Source of the DNA: Natrinema amylolyticum
Lineage (GTDB): Archaea; Halobacteriota; Halobacteria; Halobacteriales; Natrialbaceae
Reading direction: 5' to 3'
Assembly: GCF_020515625.1 (NCBI RefSeq)
Contig: NZ_JAIWPJ010000002.1
Location: 124,001-188,000 of the forward strand
DNA length: 64,000 nucleotides
Below the pieces are notes generated by a model. That model saw only the letters and a list, made by a program, of their open reading frames with translations, searched no databases and was not told the DNA's origin. The position numbers were made by a program, and so were the translations under genes. Positions 8,984-17,001 of this stretch are shown one piece after another (position 1 is the first letter of the stretch; the number at the start of each line of letters is the position of its first letter).

Positions 8984-10027
8984 TTACTCACGCAGTACCG
9001 AGACGTCGAAGACGGGTTTGCAGGTCTCGCCCTCGAGGAACGTCTCGAAGGCCTCCTCGGCGTCGAGCAGACTGAATCGGTCGTCGAGGAACGTCTCGTG
9101 ATCGACGTCGCCTGAACCGATCAGGCGGAGCGCGCGTTCGAAGTCCTCGTACATCGCGCTGTAGGTACACTGGAGGTCGATCTCTGACCGGACCAGCGAT
9201 GTGAAGTCCGCCATCGCGTCGCCGGTCTGACCGACGAGGACGATCTGACCGCCCGTGCGGACCTCGTCGATGGACATCGATAGCCCCGACGGATGTCCGG
9301 TCGTATCGAATACGACGTCATAGCCGACGTCATCAGTTATCTCCTCGCGGGCGGTCTCAAGGTCGTCGGCCTCGACGTTGAGCGTCGGGAACCCCAACTC
9401 CTCTGCGAGCGGCAGGCGATACGCGGTGTCCTGGCCGACGCCGGCGACCACGACCTCGGCACCCTGTGCATCCGCGACCTGTGCGGCGAGGACGCCCATC
9501 GGTCCGGGGCCCGCAACAAGGACCCGGTCGCCAGGTTTGACCCGTGAGTTTCGGATAACTGCGCGAGTCGCGATCGCGGTCGGTTCTACGAGCGCGGCGT
9601 GTCGGGGCTCAACGTCGTCGGGAACCGGATGGAGGTCTTCCTCGGGAACGGCGATGTATCCCGCGTATGCGCCGTCGTGATCGACGCCGGTGATCTGCTT
9701 GTTCGGGCAGACGTTCGCCTGCCCCATCTCACACTGGTAGCAGTCGCCGCAGCTCCGAATCGGTCGTTCGACGACGCGATCGCCCACGGCGAACTTCGTG
9801 ACCTCGTCGCCGATCTCGACGATACGACCGGTGTACTCGTGGCCGATGATGGTTGGGACGTTCATCCGTTCGAACGCCGACTTGAACGCGTAGATACCGG
9901 CATCGCTGCCACAGAGCCCCGCGTATTCGACTTCAATCAGGGCCTCGTTCGGTTCCGGTACCGGTTGCTCGACGTCGACGAGTTCCATACTCCCGGCGCT
10001 CCGACCGGTCTTGGCTAAACCTCTCAT
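8984..10027 (-). CDS. Zinc-dependent alcohol dehydrogenase family protein (MDR)
   Basis: A 347-residue medium-chain dehydrogenase of standard length. Catalytic zinc ligands C39 and H63-E64 (IIGHEYTG) are present, as are the four cysteines of the structural zinc site (C93, C96, C99, C107). A Rossmann motif GPGPMG follows in the middle. Such enzymes oxidise secondary alcohols or polyols with NAD(P); relatives include sorbitol and threonine dehydrogenases. Leaderless start: a TATA-like box (minus strand GTTTATAG) lies about 27 bases before the ATG. It diverges from tctC and sits among genes for carboxylate uptake, suggesting it oxidises a hydroxy acid or an alcohol in the same pathway. Confidence 0.92.
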   Translation of the reverse strand: MRGLAKTGRSAGSMELVDVEQPVPEPNEALIEVEYAGLCGSDAGIYAFKSAFERMNVPTIIGHEYTGRIVEIGDEVTKFAVGDRVVERPIRSCGDCYQCEMGQANVCPNKQITGVDHDGAYAGYIAVPEEDLHPVPDDVEPRHAALVEPTAIATRAVIRNSRVKPGDRVLVAGPGPMGVLAAQVADAQGAEVVVAGVGQDTAYRLPLAEELGFPTLNVEADDLETAREEITDDVGYDVVFDTTGHPSGLSMSIDEVRTGGQIVLVGQTGDAMADFTSLVRSEIDLQCTYSAMYEDFERALRLIGSGDVDHETFLDDRFSLLDAEEAFETFLEGETCKPVFDVSVLRE

Positions 10028-10319
10028 ATACTTCCCCTTCGCTGCTGCCAGGCTATAAACTTACGGATCGGACGGATCTTCAGGAACGCGTTGCTACCCC
10101 TGGACGACTTCGGTCCGTACGGATATGTGCGGCCGTAACGGTCCGGTTCCGACGGGTTCGTACCTGTCCCCGATCTCCCTGTTTCCGGAAGCCGCTCGTG
10201 TCTGATCAGAGCGAGAATTGCCGTTTCGATATGGTTTCGTATGGTTACCCCATGGACCAATATTCTGGTCGCCTTATCCGGAATGTTTAAATATGAAGGT
10301 CCCACTCGATAGGAGTAGA
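10028..10319. promoter_or_regulatory. Divergent promoter region of the dehydrogenase and tctC
   Basis: A TATA box TTTAAATA at 10286 to 10293 lies 27 bases before the tctC start; an opposing box near 10055 serves the dehydrogenase. At 10224 to 10244 there is a tandem pair TTTCGATATGG / TTTCGTATGG; the first begins with the half-site TTTCGATA of the IclR palindrome. It could be a weaker operator. Confidence 0.45.
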
Positions 10320-11333
10320 ATGGCATCTGATACCAATGGTGGCAGCGGTGGCAAGACTGTGCTGAATCGACGCAACGCGATAAAGTCCCTCGGTGTGACG
10401 GGCCTCGCGATGACGGCCGGCTGTATCGGGGACCTGAACGGGGACGGCGAGTGGCCGTCGCGACAGGTCGAGATCGTCTCCCCGTGGGCAGCCGGTGGCG
10501 GTGCGGACCGAACGAGCCGTGCAGTCGCTGATGCGGCCGAAAACCACACCGACGTCTCCTGGAACGTTAGCAACCAGACCGGTGGCTCCGGCTCGGTCGG
10601 GATGAACGCAGCCGCGAACTCCGAGCCGGACGGCCATACCTTGGGCTGTACCGCACCGGAAATCGCTCTGTTCCAGCACCTCGGCATCGCCGAACTCGGG
10701 CCCGACGACATCACACCGATCATGCAGTACACCGAGTTCCCGGCCGCGCTCGTCGTCCACCAAGACGCGGAGTTCTCCTCGCTCGACGAGTGGATCTCCT
10801 ACGGCGAGAACAACCCGGGCGAACTCCAGATGGCAAACTCTGGTAACGGATCATCATGGCACATGGCCGCAGCCGGTATCGCCGATGAGGCGGGAATCGA
10901 CGTCGAGCACGTCTCGTACGACGGTGCCAGCCCCGCGATGCAGGCCGTCATAAACGGCGAGGCCGACTGTACGGCCGTCGGTGCCGCCGAAGTGGCACCG
11001 CAAGTCCGTGACGGCGATCTCGAGGCCCTCGGCGTCGCGTTCAGCGAGCAGGTCGACTCGCTGCCGGACACGCAGACGATGACTGAACAGGGACTCGACA
11101 TCGAGATCGGCTCCTGGCTGGGTCACTTCGCGCCGGCTGATATTGACGACGAAACTCGAGATGCAATCGTCGACGTCTACGAGTCGGTCTACGAGGACGA
11201 CCAATTCGTCGAGTTCATGGAGAACAACGACTTCATGCGCGTACAGCGCGGTCCCGACGAGTTCAGCCAGTTCCTCGACGAGCAGTACGAGTACTACGGC
11301 AACCTCGTCGAGGAACTGGACATCAGCGCATAA
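10320..11333 (+). CDS. tctC: Tripartite tricarboxylate transporter substrate-binding lipoprotein TctC
   Basis: A 337-residue periplasm-type binding protein. The N-terminus has a twin-arginine motif (NRRNAIKSLG) and a lipobox ending MTAGC with C35 as the lipidation site, so it is probably exported folded by Tat and anchored in the membrane. The mature part matches the Bug/TctC fold: WAAGGGADRTSR near the start (the substrate-carboxylate loop) and GGSGSVGMNAAAN. Leaderless ATG at 10320. It supplies substrate to TctA and TctB. Bug proteins bind very different carboxylates and the ligand is unknown here. Confidence 0.94.
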   Translation: MASDTNGGSGGKTVLNRRNAIKSLGVTGLAMTAGCIGDLNGDGEWPSRQVEIVSPWAAGGGADRTSRAVADAAENHTDVSWNVSNQTGGSGSVGMNAAANSEPDGHTLGCTAPEIALFQHLGIAELGPDDITPIMQYTEFPAALVVHQDAEFSSLDEWISYGENNPGELQMANSGNGSSWHMAAAGIADEAGIDVEHVSYDGASPAMQAVINGEADCTAVGAAEVAPQVRDGDLEALGVAFSEQVDSLPDTQTMTEQGLDIEIGSWLGHFAPADIDDETRDAIVDVYESVYEDDQFVEFMENNDFMRVQRGPDEFSQFLDEQYEYYGNLVEELDISA

Positions 11334-11361
11334 CGTATCCGATCGAATTCGACGACGGTTC

Positions 11362-11367
11362 TTTTTT
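11362..11367 (+). terminator. T-run after tctC
   Basis: Six T residues lie 28 bases after the tctC stop codon, and the convergent MBL gene ends just beyond. Oligo-T tracts of this kind end archaeal transcripts; there is no strong hairpin. Confidence 0.4.
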
Positions 11368-11373
11368 GGAGCG

Positions 11374-12024
11374 TTACGAGTACGTGAGCGTCCACTCTCG
11401 ATCGAGCAACCAGTCGTTGAGCTTTTCGAGGGGCTCCTCGCGGACGCTCGTCCCGTGGTGGACCAGCACCGTATCAATCTCGTAGTCGAACAGTTTGACA
11501 AGATTCCGTTCGGCGGCGGCGTGGCTGTCATCGTTGAACTGCTCGGCTGGCGGCACGAGATAGCCCGGCGGCAGGCCGCGCCGATCCGACCCCTCGAGCG
11601 TATCGCCGGCGATCAGCGTCCGGTCGGCCTCGAGGAGAAACGCGGTTGCCGCCACCGTGTGTCCCGGAATCTCGATCGCGCGGATACCGCCGGCCAGCAG
11701 GTCCTCATCGACGAACTCGATGTCAGGCTCGACATCCAGCACTTCATAGAACCCCTTCGCACCCGCAGGAACGGCTAGTTCCGGCTCGAACCGCTTCAGT
11801 AGTGCCGGGGCGCCGCCGAAGTGGCCCTCGTCCCCGTGAGTGATGAGGAGCCGATCGAGGCCCCCGAACTCCGCCTCGAGGATGTTGGCGAGTTCCTCGC
11901 CGTCGTCTGGAAACGATGCGTCGACGAGCGTCACGGTGCCCTCGGGTCGGTCCTCGAGAACGAAGACTCGGACGTGGTCGAACTCGATAGCGTGGATACC
12001 GTCGGAGAGTTCTCGTACCGTCAT
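11374..12024 (-). CDS. MBL-fold hydrolase, paralog 2
   Basis: A 216-residue MBL-fold protein closely similar to the one at 7797 over its full length (compare HVRVFVLEDRPEG with HVRVLVLEDVPEG). The metal motif is H63-G-D65-E-G67-H68, with the second histidine and the aspartate of HxHxDH both changed in the same way as in the paralog. Further ligands IPGHTVA and IAGDTLEG are kept. A TATA-like box on the minus strand near 12048 to 12056 gives a leaderless ATG. Having two copies in one island suggests either duplication for two substrates or a hydrolase pair. Confidence 0.85.
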   Translation of the reverse strand: MTVRELSDGIHAIEFDHVRVFVLEDRPEGTVTLVDASFPDDGEELANILEAEFGGLDRLLITHGDEGHFGGAPALLKRFEPELAVPAGAKGFYEVLDVEPDIEFVDEDLLAGGIRAIEIPGHTVAATAFLLEADRTLIAGDTLEGSDRRGLPPGYLVPPAEQFNDDSHAAAERNLVKLFDYEIDTVLVHHGTSVREEPLEKLNDWLLDREWTLTYS

Positions 12025-12111
12025 TTCATTCGAGCGATCGATGCGCGCTGATATAAACGGGGAGCTGAATTCCCAGCGACCTGTAACTGACGCGGGCGGC
12101 GCGTCGCTCGC

Positions 12112-12640
12112 TCATTCCGGTCCTGCGTCGCGGAGCACCGAATTCAGCAGGTCCTCGCCATCGAGGCCCGCGCCGACGTTTGCAGCCGCCGTCTCGGCCA
12201 TTCGATCGCGCGTCTGAATGCTCGCGCTGCCGACGTGGGACGTGACGACGACCGTTTCAGGTGAGCGGCGGAGCAACGGATGATCGGCCGGCAAGGGTTC
12301 CGGATCGGTGACGTCGAGCCCCGCTCGCTCCAGTTGCGCTCGAGCGCGGACTCCAGCGCGCCGGTATCGCGACGATCAGTCCGCGACTCGCGTCGAGCAG
12401 GACGGCGCTCTCTTTCATCTGTCGGAGTTCATCGTCGGATGAGGTGGTGCATCGACTCGACGAGCGGGACGTACAACGAAACGAAGTCGCACTCCCGGAG
12501 TAGCATAGGCAGGTCGACGTGTATGGTGTCGACGCCGACCGTAGCGAGTTCCTCCTCGCGGTCCGGTTTCCGTTCTGTCGCAGTGTAGCGAACATCCATC
12601 TCGAAACCGGCTGCGCGCTGCACAATGCCGGTTCCGATGG
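12112..12640 (-). pseudogene. D-2-hydroxyacid dehydrogenase, truncated and frameshifted
   Basis: Three pieces in different minus-strand frames together read as the C-terminal two thirds of a D-isomer-specific 2-hydroxyacid dehydrogenase: GTGIVQRAAGFEMDV (Rossmann loop), then LRECDFVSLYVPLVESMHHLI, then [16 protein letters not shown], then [20 protein letters not shown] (catalytic-histidine region) to the stop. At least two frameshifts separate them and the N-terminal catalytic domain is missing, cut off close to the promoter of the gene at 12713. The enzyme class reduces glyoxylate, hydroxypyruvate or similar 2-oxo acids. Loss is consistent with a pathway that has been rearranged. Confidence 0.8.
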
Positions 12641-12712
12641 GTTCGGCACCGCTCCTTCGATCGGAGCGGTGAACCGGTAGATTAAGGTGATTCGCTGTGT
12701 CTCGGTACGATT

Positions 12713-13402
12713 ATGCACACGATAGAGCACGATGTAGAGCGACCGGACAGCGACGTCGTTTCGGCCTTCGAAGGAATTCCGAGTACCATCGTCTCGGACG
12801 TGACGGGGAACATCGGATTAACTATGGATTCCGGGATCCGGCCCGCCTACAGCGATATCGAGATGGGCGGAACCGCGATCACCGTCAACGCCTCGCCCGG
12901 AGACAACCTGATCATCCACAAGGCGATCACGATGGCGGAACCGGGCGACGTTCTTGTTATCGACTCCGAGGGGTTCACCGAGACGGGTCACTTCGGCGAA
13001 CTCATGTGCAAATCCTGCCAAGTGAACGGGATCGGTGGAATCGTCATCGACGGCGCCTATCGCGACAGCGAGGAGATCACCGAGATGGAGTTCCCGGTCT
13101 ACGGCCGCGGCACGCATCCCCGGGGCCCGCTCAAGCAGGATCCGGGTTCGATCAACGTCCCGATTTCCTGTGGCGGCGTCACCGTCGAGCCCGGCGACGT
13201 CGTGGTCGGCGACGATGACGGCCTCGCCGTCGTCCCGAGCGAGAGCGCCGAGGAGGTCCTCGAACGCTCGTACGACAAACTCGAGTCCGAAGACGAGGTC
13301 CGCGAGGAGCTCGTGGAGGGCGAGTACCTCTTCGAACTCAACAACTACGCCAAGCTGTTCGAGGAGATGGAAGTCGTCGGTCCGGAAGACTCGATCCAGT
13401 AA
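12713..13402 (+). CDS. RraA family protein, probable 4-hydroxy-4-methyl-2-oxoglutarate-type aldolase
   Basis: A protein of 229 residues in the RraA/HMG aldolase family. The active-site stretch GELMCKSCQVNGIGG leads into IDGAYRDSEEI, whose R-D pair binds pyruvate and metal in class II HMG/CHA aldolases; FPVYGRGTHPRGP follows. Family members cleave 4-hydroxy-4-methyl-2-oxoglutarate or related 2-oxo acids to pyruvate plus a second acid, or decarboxylate oxaloacetate. RraA proper inhibits RNase E, which haloarchaea lack in that form, so an aldolase role is more likely. The ATG is about 27 bases after an AT-rich box. Its place next to the IclR gene and carboxylate transporter supports catabolism. 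Confidence 0.85.
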   Translation: MHTIEHDVERPDSDVVSAFEGIPSTIVSDVTGNIGLTMDSGIRPAYSDIEMGGTAITVNASPGDNLIIHKAITMAEPGDVLVIDSEGFTETGHFGELMCKSCQVNGIGGIVIDGAYRDSEEITEMEFPVYGRGTHPRGPLKQDPGSINVPISCGGVTVEPGDVVVGDDDGLAVVPSESAEEVLERSYDKLESEDEVREELVEGEYLFELNNYAKLFEEMEVVGPEDSIQ

Positions 13403-13527
13403 CCGTTCGGTCCGGCAGCCTTCGAACCACCCGTTTTCCGAACGACTCGTCCCGACGGGTCACCGCTTGAGACTGCAAGACGATCGCGATTCGAACGGCC
13501 GGAGCCGACCTGATAGTCGACCAATTA

Positions 13528-13544
13528 TTTCAATATAGTCGAAA
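13528..13544. promoter_or_regulatory. Candidate autoregulatory IclR operator
   Basis: TTTCAATATAGTCGAAA, an imperfect 17-bp palindrome, lies just upstream of the TATA-like CTTAATAG (about 13557) of the IclR gene. A further half-site TTTCAATA overlaps the start codon (13579 to 13586). The placement suits autoregulation. Confidence 0.55.
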
Positions 13545-13585
13545 TGCGCCACAGGGCTTAATAGACCGTGTAACTATGTTTCAAT

Positions 13586-14362
13586 ATGGGTAACAGCGAA
13601 GAGACGAACACACGGCAGCTGAAAAGCGTAGATCAGTCGTTCAAAATTATCGAATATCTCCGGAACGGCGGCGGGGCGACGCTCTCTACGATCGCGGACG
13701 ACCTCGAGATGCCGGCGAGTACGGCCCACATTCACCTCGCGACGCTCGTCGAGACCGGTTACGTGATCAAAGACGACGGCGAATACTGCTGTAGTTTCCG
13801 GTTCCTCGATACCGGCGGGGAAATGCGCGACCGCATGGCGCTTTACCAAGCGGCGAAGCCGGAGGTCGACGATCTGCGACGTGACTCGAGCGAGCACGCT
13901 AACATTACGGCCGAACAGAACGGCTACTCGGTGCAGCTCTACAAGTCCCAGAGTTCGGAGTCGATCGACGATAACGCGGAACTCGGCAAGCACCTCCACC
14001 TCCACTCGACCGCGACGGGCAAGGCGATACTCTCGGAGCTCTCCGAGTCGGAGATCGACGCAATCATCGAGAAACGGGGCCTTCCGGCGGCCACTGGCAG
14101 TACGATCACAGACAGGGATGCCCTGCTGGACGAACTCGCGGAGATCCGAGAGCGGGACTATTCGATCAATCGAGGTGAACACTTTCCCGGCGTCGCTGCC
14201 GTCGCGACTTCAATAATATCGAAACCGGACGATGTCATCGGTGCGATCAGCATCAGCGGTCCGCTCAGTCGAATGGGGACTGACCGGATCGAAAACGAAC
14301 TCGCTCCCGCCATTCTCGACAAGAAGAACATCATCGAACTAAAGATACGACAGTACGAATGA
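13586..14362 (+). CDS. IclR family transcriptional regulator
   Basis: A 258-residue regulator of standard IclR size. Residues 14 to 70 form the winged helix (SFKIIEYLRNGGGATLSTIA followed by MPASTAHIHLATLVETGYV); residues about 80 to 250 are the effector-binding domain, with the typical LHLHSTATGKAILSEL segment. IclR proteins usually bind a pathway acid or sugar acid and act as repressor or activator of catabolic genes. It lies at the end of the carboxylate island. Operators with the same palindrome occur in its promoter, inside its own 3' region, downstream, and upstream of the epimerase at 2868, which together define its likely targets. Confidence 0.93.
   Translation: MGNSEETNTRQLKSVDQSFKIIEYLRNGGGATLSTIADDLEMPASTAHIHLATLVETGYVIKDDGEYCCSFRFLDTGGEMRDRMALYQAAKPEVDDLRRDSSEHANITAEQNGYSVQLYKSQSSESIDDNAELGKHLHLHSTATGKAILSELSESEIDAIIEKRGLPAATGSTITDRDALLDELAEIRERDYSINRGEHFPGVAAVATSIISKPDDVIGAISISGPLSRMGTDRIENELAPAILDKKNIIELKIRQYE
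14208..14224. promoter_or_regulatory. Operator-like palindrome inside the IclR gene
   Basis: CTTCAATAATATCGAAA fits the shared palindrome but lies within codons 208 to 213 of the regulator itself. It may be an internal binding site or a chance match tolerated by the codons. Confidence 0.35.
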
Positions 14363-14562
14363 CCGTCAGCACTGCGCCGATACCGAACGAGCTGGCCGCT
14401 TCATGCAATATGTCCTCAGTCCGGCGGTTTCATCCGACACCTGTTCGTGTTCGACTTCCTCCCAAGATTTACAACCATATAGATGTAAGTTGATGTTGCC
14501 GCGAACGGATACGGTGTTCTGTCGATGCATTCGATACCAGCGAGTGTTCGAACCGAAGCATA

Positions 14563-14579
14563 TTTCGATAGTATCGAAA
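14563..14579. promoter_or_regulatory. Perfect 17-bp palindrome, candidate IclR operator
   Basis: TTTCGATAGTATCGAAA is a perfect inverted repeat, TTTCGATA and TATCGAAA around a central G. It is the best match of the family of sites in this window. The next reading frame, a 47-codon ORF, begins 38 bases later, so its target is unclear; it may regulate that ORF or act from downstream on the IclR gene. Confidence 0.6.
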
Positions 14580-14616
14580 CCACCTCCGAGTCGATCGCAC
14601 ACCTGAACCGGCAGCG

Positions 14617-14760
14617 ATGAGAGACTACGTTCTGAGTTACGTCCTAGACGGCGATCCCGAACCGTCGTCCGTAGCTCGAGAAAATCCACTAGAGAGTGAA
14701 CCACAGCATCGACCGTTTTCGAGCGGAGAGACGAGACGCAAATCGGTGCGCGACGGCTGA
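14617..14760 (+). CDS. Possible small protein, 47 residues
   Basis: An ATG-started frame of 47 codons beginning MRDYVLSYVLDGDPEPSS and ending in a basic tail. It lies 38 bases downstream of the perfect IclR palindrome. No family was recognised. It could be a small regulated gene, a degraded gene start, or a chance frame; there is no clear TATA box at the right distance. Confidence 0.25.
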   Translation: MRDYVLSYVLDGDPEPSSVARENPLESEPQHRPFSSGETRRKSVRDG

Positions 14761-15339
14761 GCCGTCGTCGTTCACGAGGTCGTGGTCTACAGGTTTATCA
14801 AATTCCATCTTTACTACGAATTCTGTCTTAACAGATAAAATTTGAAAGTCAAGATATACATCTGATAAACTCGGTCTAGTACGTATATGACGCGTATGCC
14901 GTATATAGGGTGTTTTTAGGGCTTATTCTGCGATCCTTCTAACTCAATCAATTTCACCGTCGGATGATGCGCTCCGATCGGGTTTGAAGAGCTATTTTAG
15001 CGTTAAAACGTCTTATATGGGCGATTATGGGTGTAATGTGTTCTGACAATGACTATCAGACAACAACGTGGGTGATTATTATCTAAAGATGATACTAATG
15101 CGGAATACAAATAGAAGCAACATTTTTCCCAGTGGTCACTAGTCCTCGAATTCGACATCGTCGCCTCGTTTCGCTGGCTGGTCGATACGACGCTCCCAAC
15201 GAGAATGCGACGTTTTGAACGGGCCTGATCGGCGCTGCACAGTCTCGTCGATACCTCTCCGAGCGAGCCTCTCGAGCCGGTTCGACCGCGGGTGAGCGGA
15301 TCTATAACCTTTTACGTGACCGCTACGGATTCGACTACC

Positions 15340-15393
15340 ATGCCCTCAATGGCGGACGTTCGCACAACGATCGGCGGTGGTAGTAATGGCTAA
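15340..15393 (+). CDS. Possible 17-codon leader ORF before the ACT-homoserine dehydrogenase operon
   Basis: A TATA-like CTATAACC at about 15302 to 15309 predicts transcription starting near 15335 to 15340, right at an ATG that opens a 17-residue frame (MPSMADVRTTIGGGSNG). Its stop overlaps the start of the ACT-domain gene (ATG 15386). The arrangement would couple leader translation to the gene. It could equally be an unused ATG in a short 5' UTR. Confidence 0.3.
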   Translation: MPSMADVRTTIGGGSNG

Positions 15394-15949
15394 CGGGTCG
15401 AGCGGCTGGGGTGACATCAGTACCGAGACGGACGGCGGTGTTCGCACGTACACCGTTCGCCTCGAACTGGTCGACGAACCGGGTGAGTTGCTCGACGCCC
15501 TCGCACCGATCGCCGAGAACGGCGGGAATCTCATGAGTATTCATCACGAGCGCGGCAATATCACGCCGCGAGGTCACATCCCCGTCGAGATCGATCTGGG
15601 ATGTACGCCGGACCGCTTCGACGATATCGTCGAAAAACTTCGCGAGAACGGGGTCAACGTCATTCAGGCCGGCTCCGAGCGCTACGGCGAGGAGATTACC
15701 CTCGTGCTCGTCGGTCACCTCATCGAAACCGATCTATCGGATACGATCCTGCAGATCGAAAACAAAGCGAGTGCTGCGGTGCTCGACGTCTCGGTGGCCG
15801 CACCGGAGGGGACGAGCGATATCTCGAGTGCGCGATTTCGGCTGGCGATCGATTCCGGTCGGTCCGACGAAGTCTTCGAAACGATCCGCTCGATCGGGAC
15901 CGAAAAGGAGCTGACGATCATCGAACCGCTGCTCGGAGGTGAGGCCTGA
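15386..15949 (+). CDS. ACT-domain protein, probable regulator of homoserine dehydrogenase
   Basis: A protein of 187 residues with two predicted ACT modules: the first in RTYTVRLELVDEPGELLDAL and a following beta-alpha repeat, the second around DTILQIENKASAAVLDVSV. ACT domains bind amino acids and control biosynthetic enzymes. In bacteria the homoserine dehydrogenase carries its ACT domain at the C-terminus; here the enzyme encoded next lacks it, so this protein probably supplies it in trans as the sensor of threonine or another end product. Its TGA overlaps the next ATG by one base (TGATG). ATG 15386 was preferred to GTG 15377. Confidence 0.85.
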   Translation: MANGSSGWGDISTETDGGVRTYTVRLELVDEPGELLDALAPIAENGGNLMSIHHERGNITPRGHIPVEIDLGCTPDRFDDIVEKLRENGVNVIQAGSERYGEEITLVLVGHLIETDLSDTILQIENKASAAVLDVSVAAPEGTSDISSARFRLAIDSGRSDEVFETIRSIGTEKELTIIEPLLGGEA

Positions 15950-16896
15950 TGCGACTCGCCATCCTCGGTGCCGGTGACGTCGGCCGATCGGTCACCGACC
16001 TCGCTAGCGAGTACGGGCACGACGTCGTTGCGCTCGCCGACTCGACGAGCGCCGCGATCGATGCGAACGGTATCGACGTCGAGAGCGTCCTCCAACGGAA
16101 AGCGGATACCGAACCGGTCGGAACGGACGACCCGTCAGCGGTTTTCGAAACCGAGTACGACGTCCTGGTCGAGGCGACACCGACGACCCTCGGCGATGCC
16201 GAACCCGGCTTTACCCACGCCCAGCGCGCGCTCGAGGCCGATCGACACGTCGTCCTGGCGAATAAGGGTCCGGTCGCCGAACGTTACGAGGAAATCCGTG
16301 CGCTCGAGGCCGAGAGCGACGGCTCACTCCGATTCGAAGCGACCGTCGGCGGTGCGGTCCCGGTCCTCTCGACGATCGAAGACGAAATGCCGAGAAACGT
16401 CACTGCGGTACGCGGTGTGCTCAACGGGACCGTCAACTTTATTCTCACGCGGATGGCCGTGGAGGGACTCGACTACGAACACGTCCTCGCGGAAGCACAG
16501 GACCTCGGTGTGGTAGAAGCAGATCCCAGTTTCGACGTCGGCGGCACCGACGCGGCACTGAAGTTCGTCATCATTGCGAACGTGCTGGCCGACGGCGGGT
16601 TCTCGCTCGAGGACGCGGCGGTCGAGGGCATTCAGGATATTCCGGGTAGCGCGCTCGACCTCGCTGCGGAGGACGGTCGCACGATCCGACTCATCGGTGA
16701 GGCGACCCGAGACGGCGTTCGCGTCGGACCGCGACTCGTACCCGAAAACAGCGCCCTCGCCGTGACCGGCACGCGAAATGTCGTCCAGATCGAGACGCGA
16801 AACGCCGGCTCGCTCCACTCGAGCGGCCGCGGTGCCGGCGGTCCGGAAACGGCAACGGCAGTGCTCTCGGATGTCGGTCGCCTCTCCCTGCTCTGA
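15949..16896 (+). CDS. hom: Homoserine dehydrogenase
   Basis: A 315-residue enzyme reducing aspartate semialdehyde to homoserine with NAD(P)H, the branch to threonine and methionine. It starts with a Rossmann motif (ILGAGDVGRSV) and has the signature region HVVLANKGPVAERY, FEATVGGAVPVLSTIED and RGVLNGTVNFILTRM. The catalytic lysine K in ANKGP and the acid-rich GVVEADPSFDVGGTDAALK segment are present. It has the short archaeal form without a C-terminal ACT domain. The ACT gene upstream overlaps it by one base, forming a two-gene operon. Confidence 0.95.
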   Translation: MRLAILGAGDVGRSVTDLASEYGHDVVALADSTSAAIDANGIDVESVLQRKADTEPVGTDDPSAVFETEYDVLVEATPTTLGDAEPGFTHAQRALEADRHVVLANKGPVAERYEEIRALEAESDGSLRFEATVGGAVPVLSTIEDEMPRNVTAVRGVLNGTVNFILTRMAVEGLDYEHVLAEAQDLGVVEADPSFDVGGTDAALKFVIIANVLADGGFSLEDAAVEGIQDIPGSALDLAAEDGRTIRLIGEATRDGVRVGPRLVPENSALAVTGTRNVVQIETRNAGSLHSSGRGAGGPETATAVLSDVGRLSLL

Positions 16897-17001
16897 GCGG
16901 TCGTCTCCACACCCCCGCTCGAAATTCCGAACGATAGTTTATCGAATACGGCAGGGTCACCTCTCGAAATGCTTTTATGGAGAGGATTGGTAGGTCGTAT
17001 C

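Larger units (their letters stand above)
14363..15385. other. Intergenic region, AT-rich in its second half
   Basis: About 1 kb without a confident gene. It contains the perfect IclR palindrome (14563), a 47-codon reading frame (14617 to 14760) without recognisable homology, and an AT-rich zone from about 14790 to 15130. The last 50 bases are the promoter and leader of the ACT gene. Confidence 0.5.
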
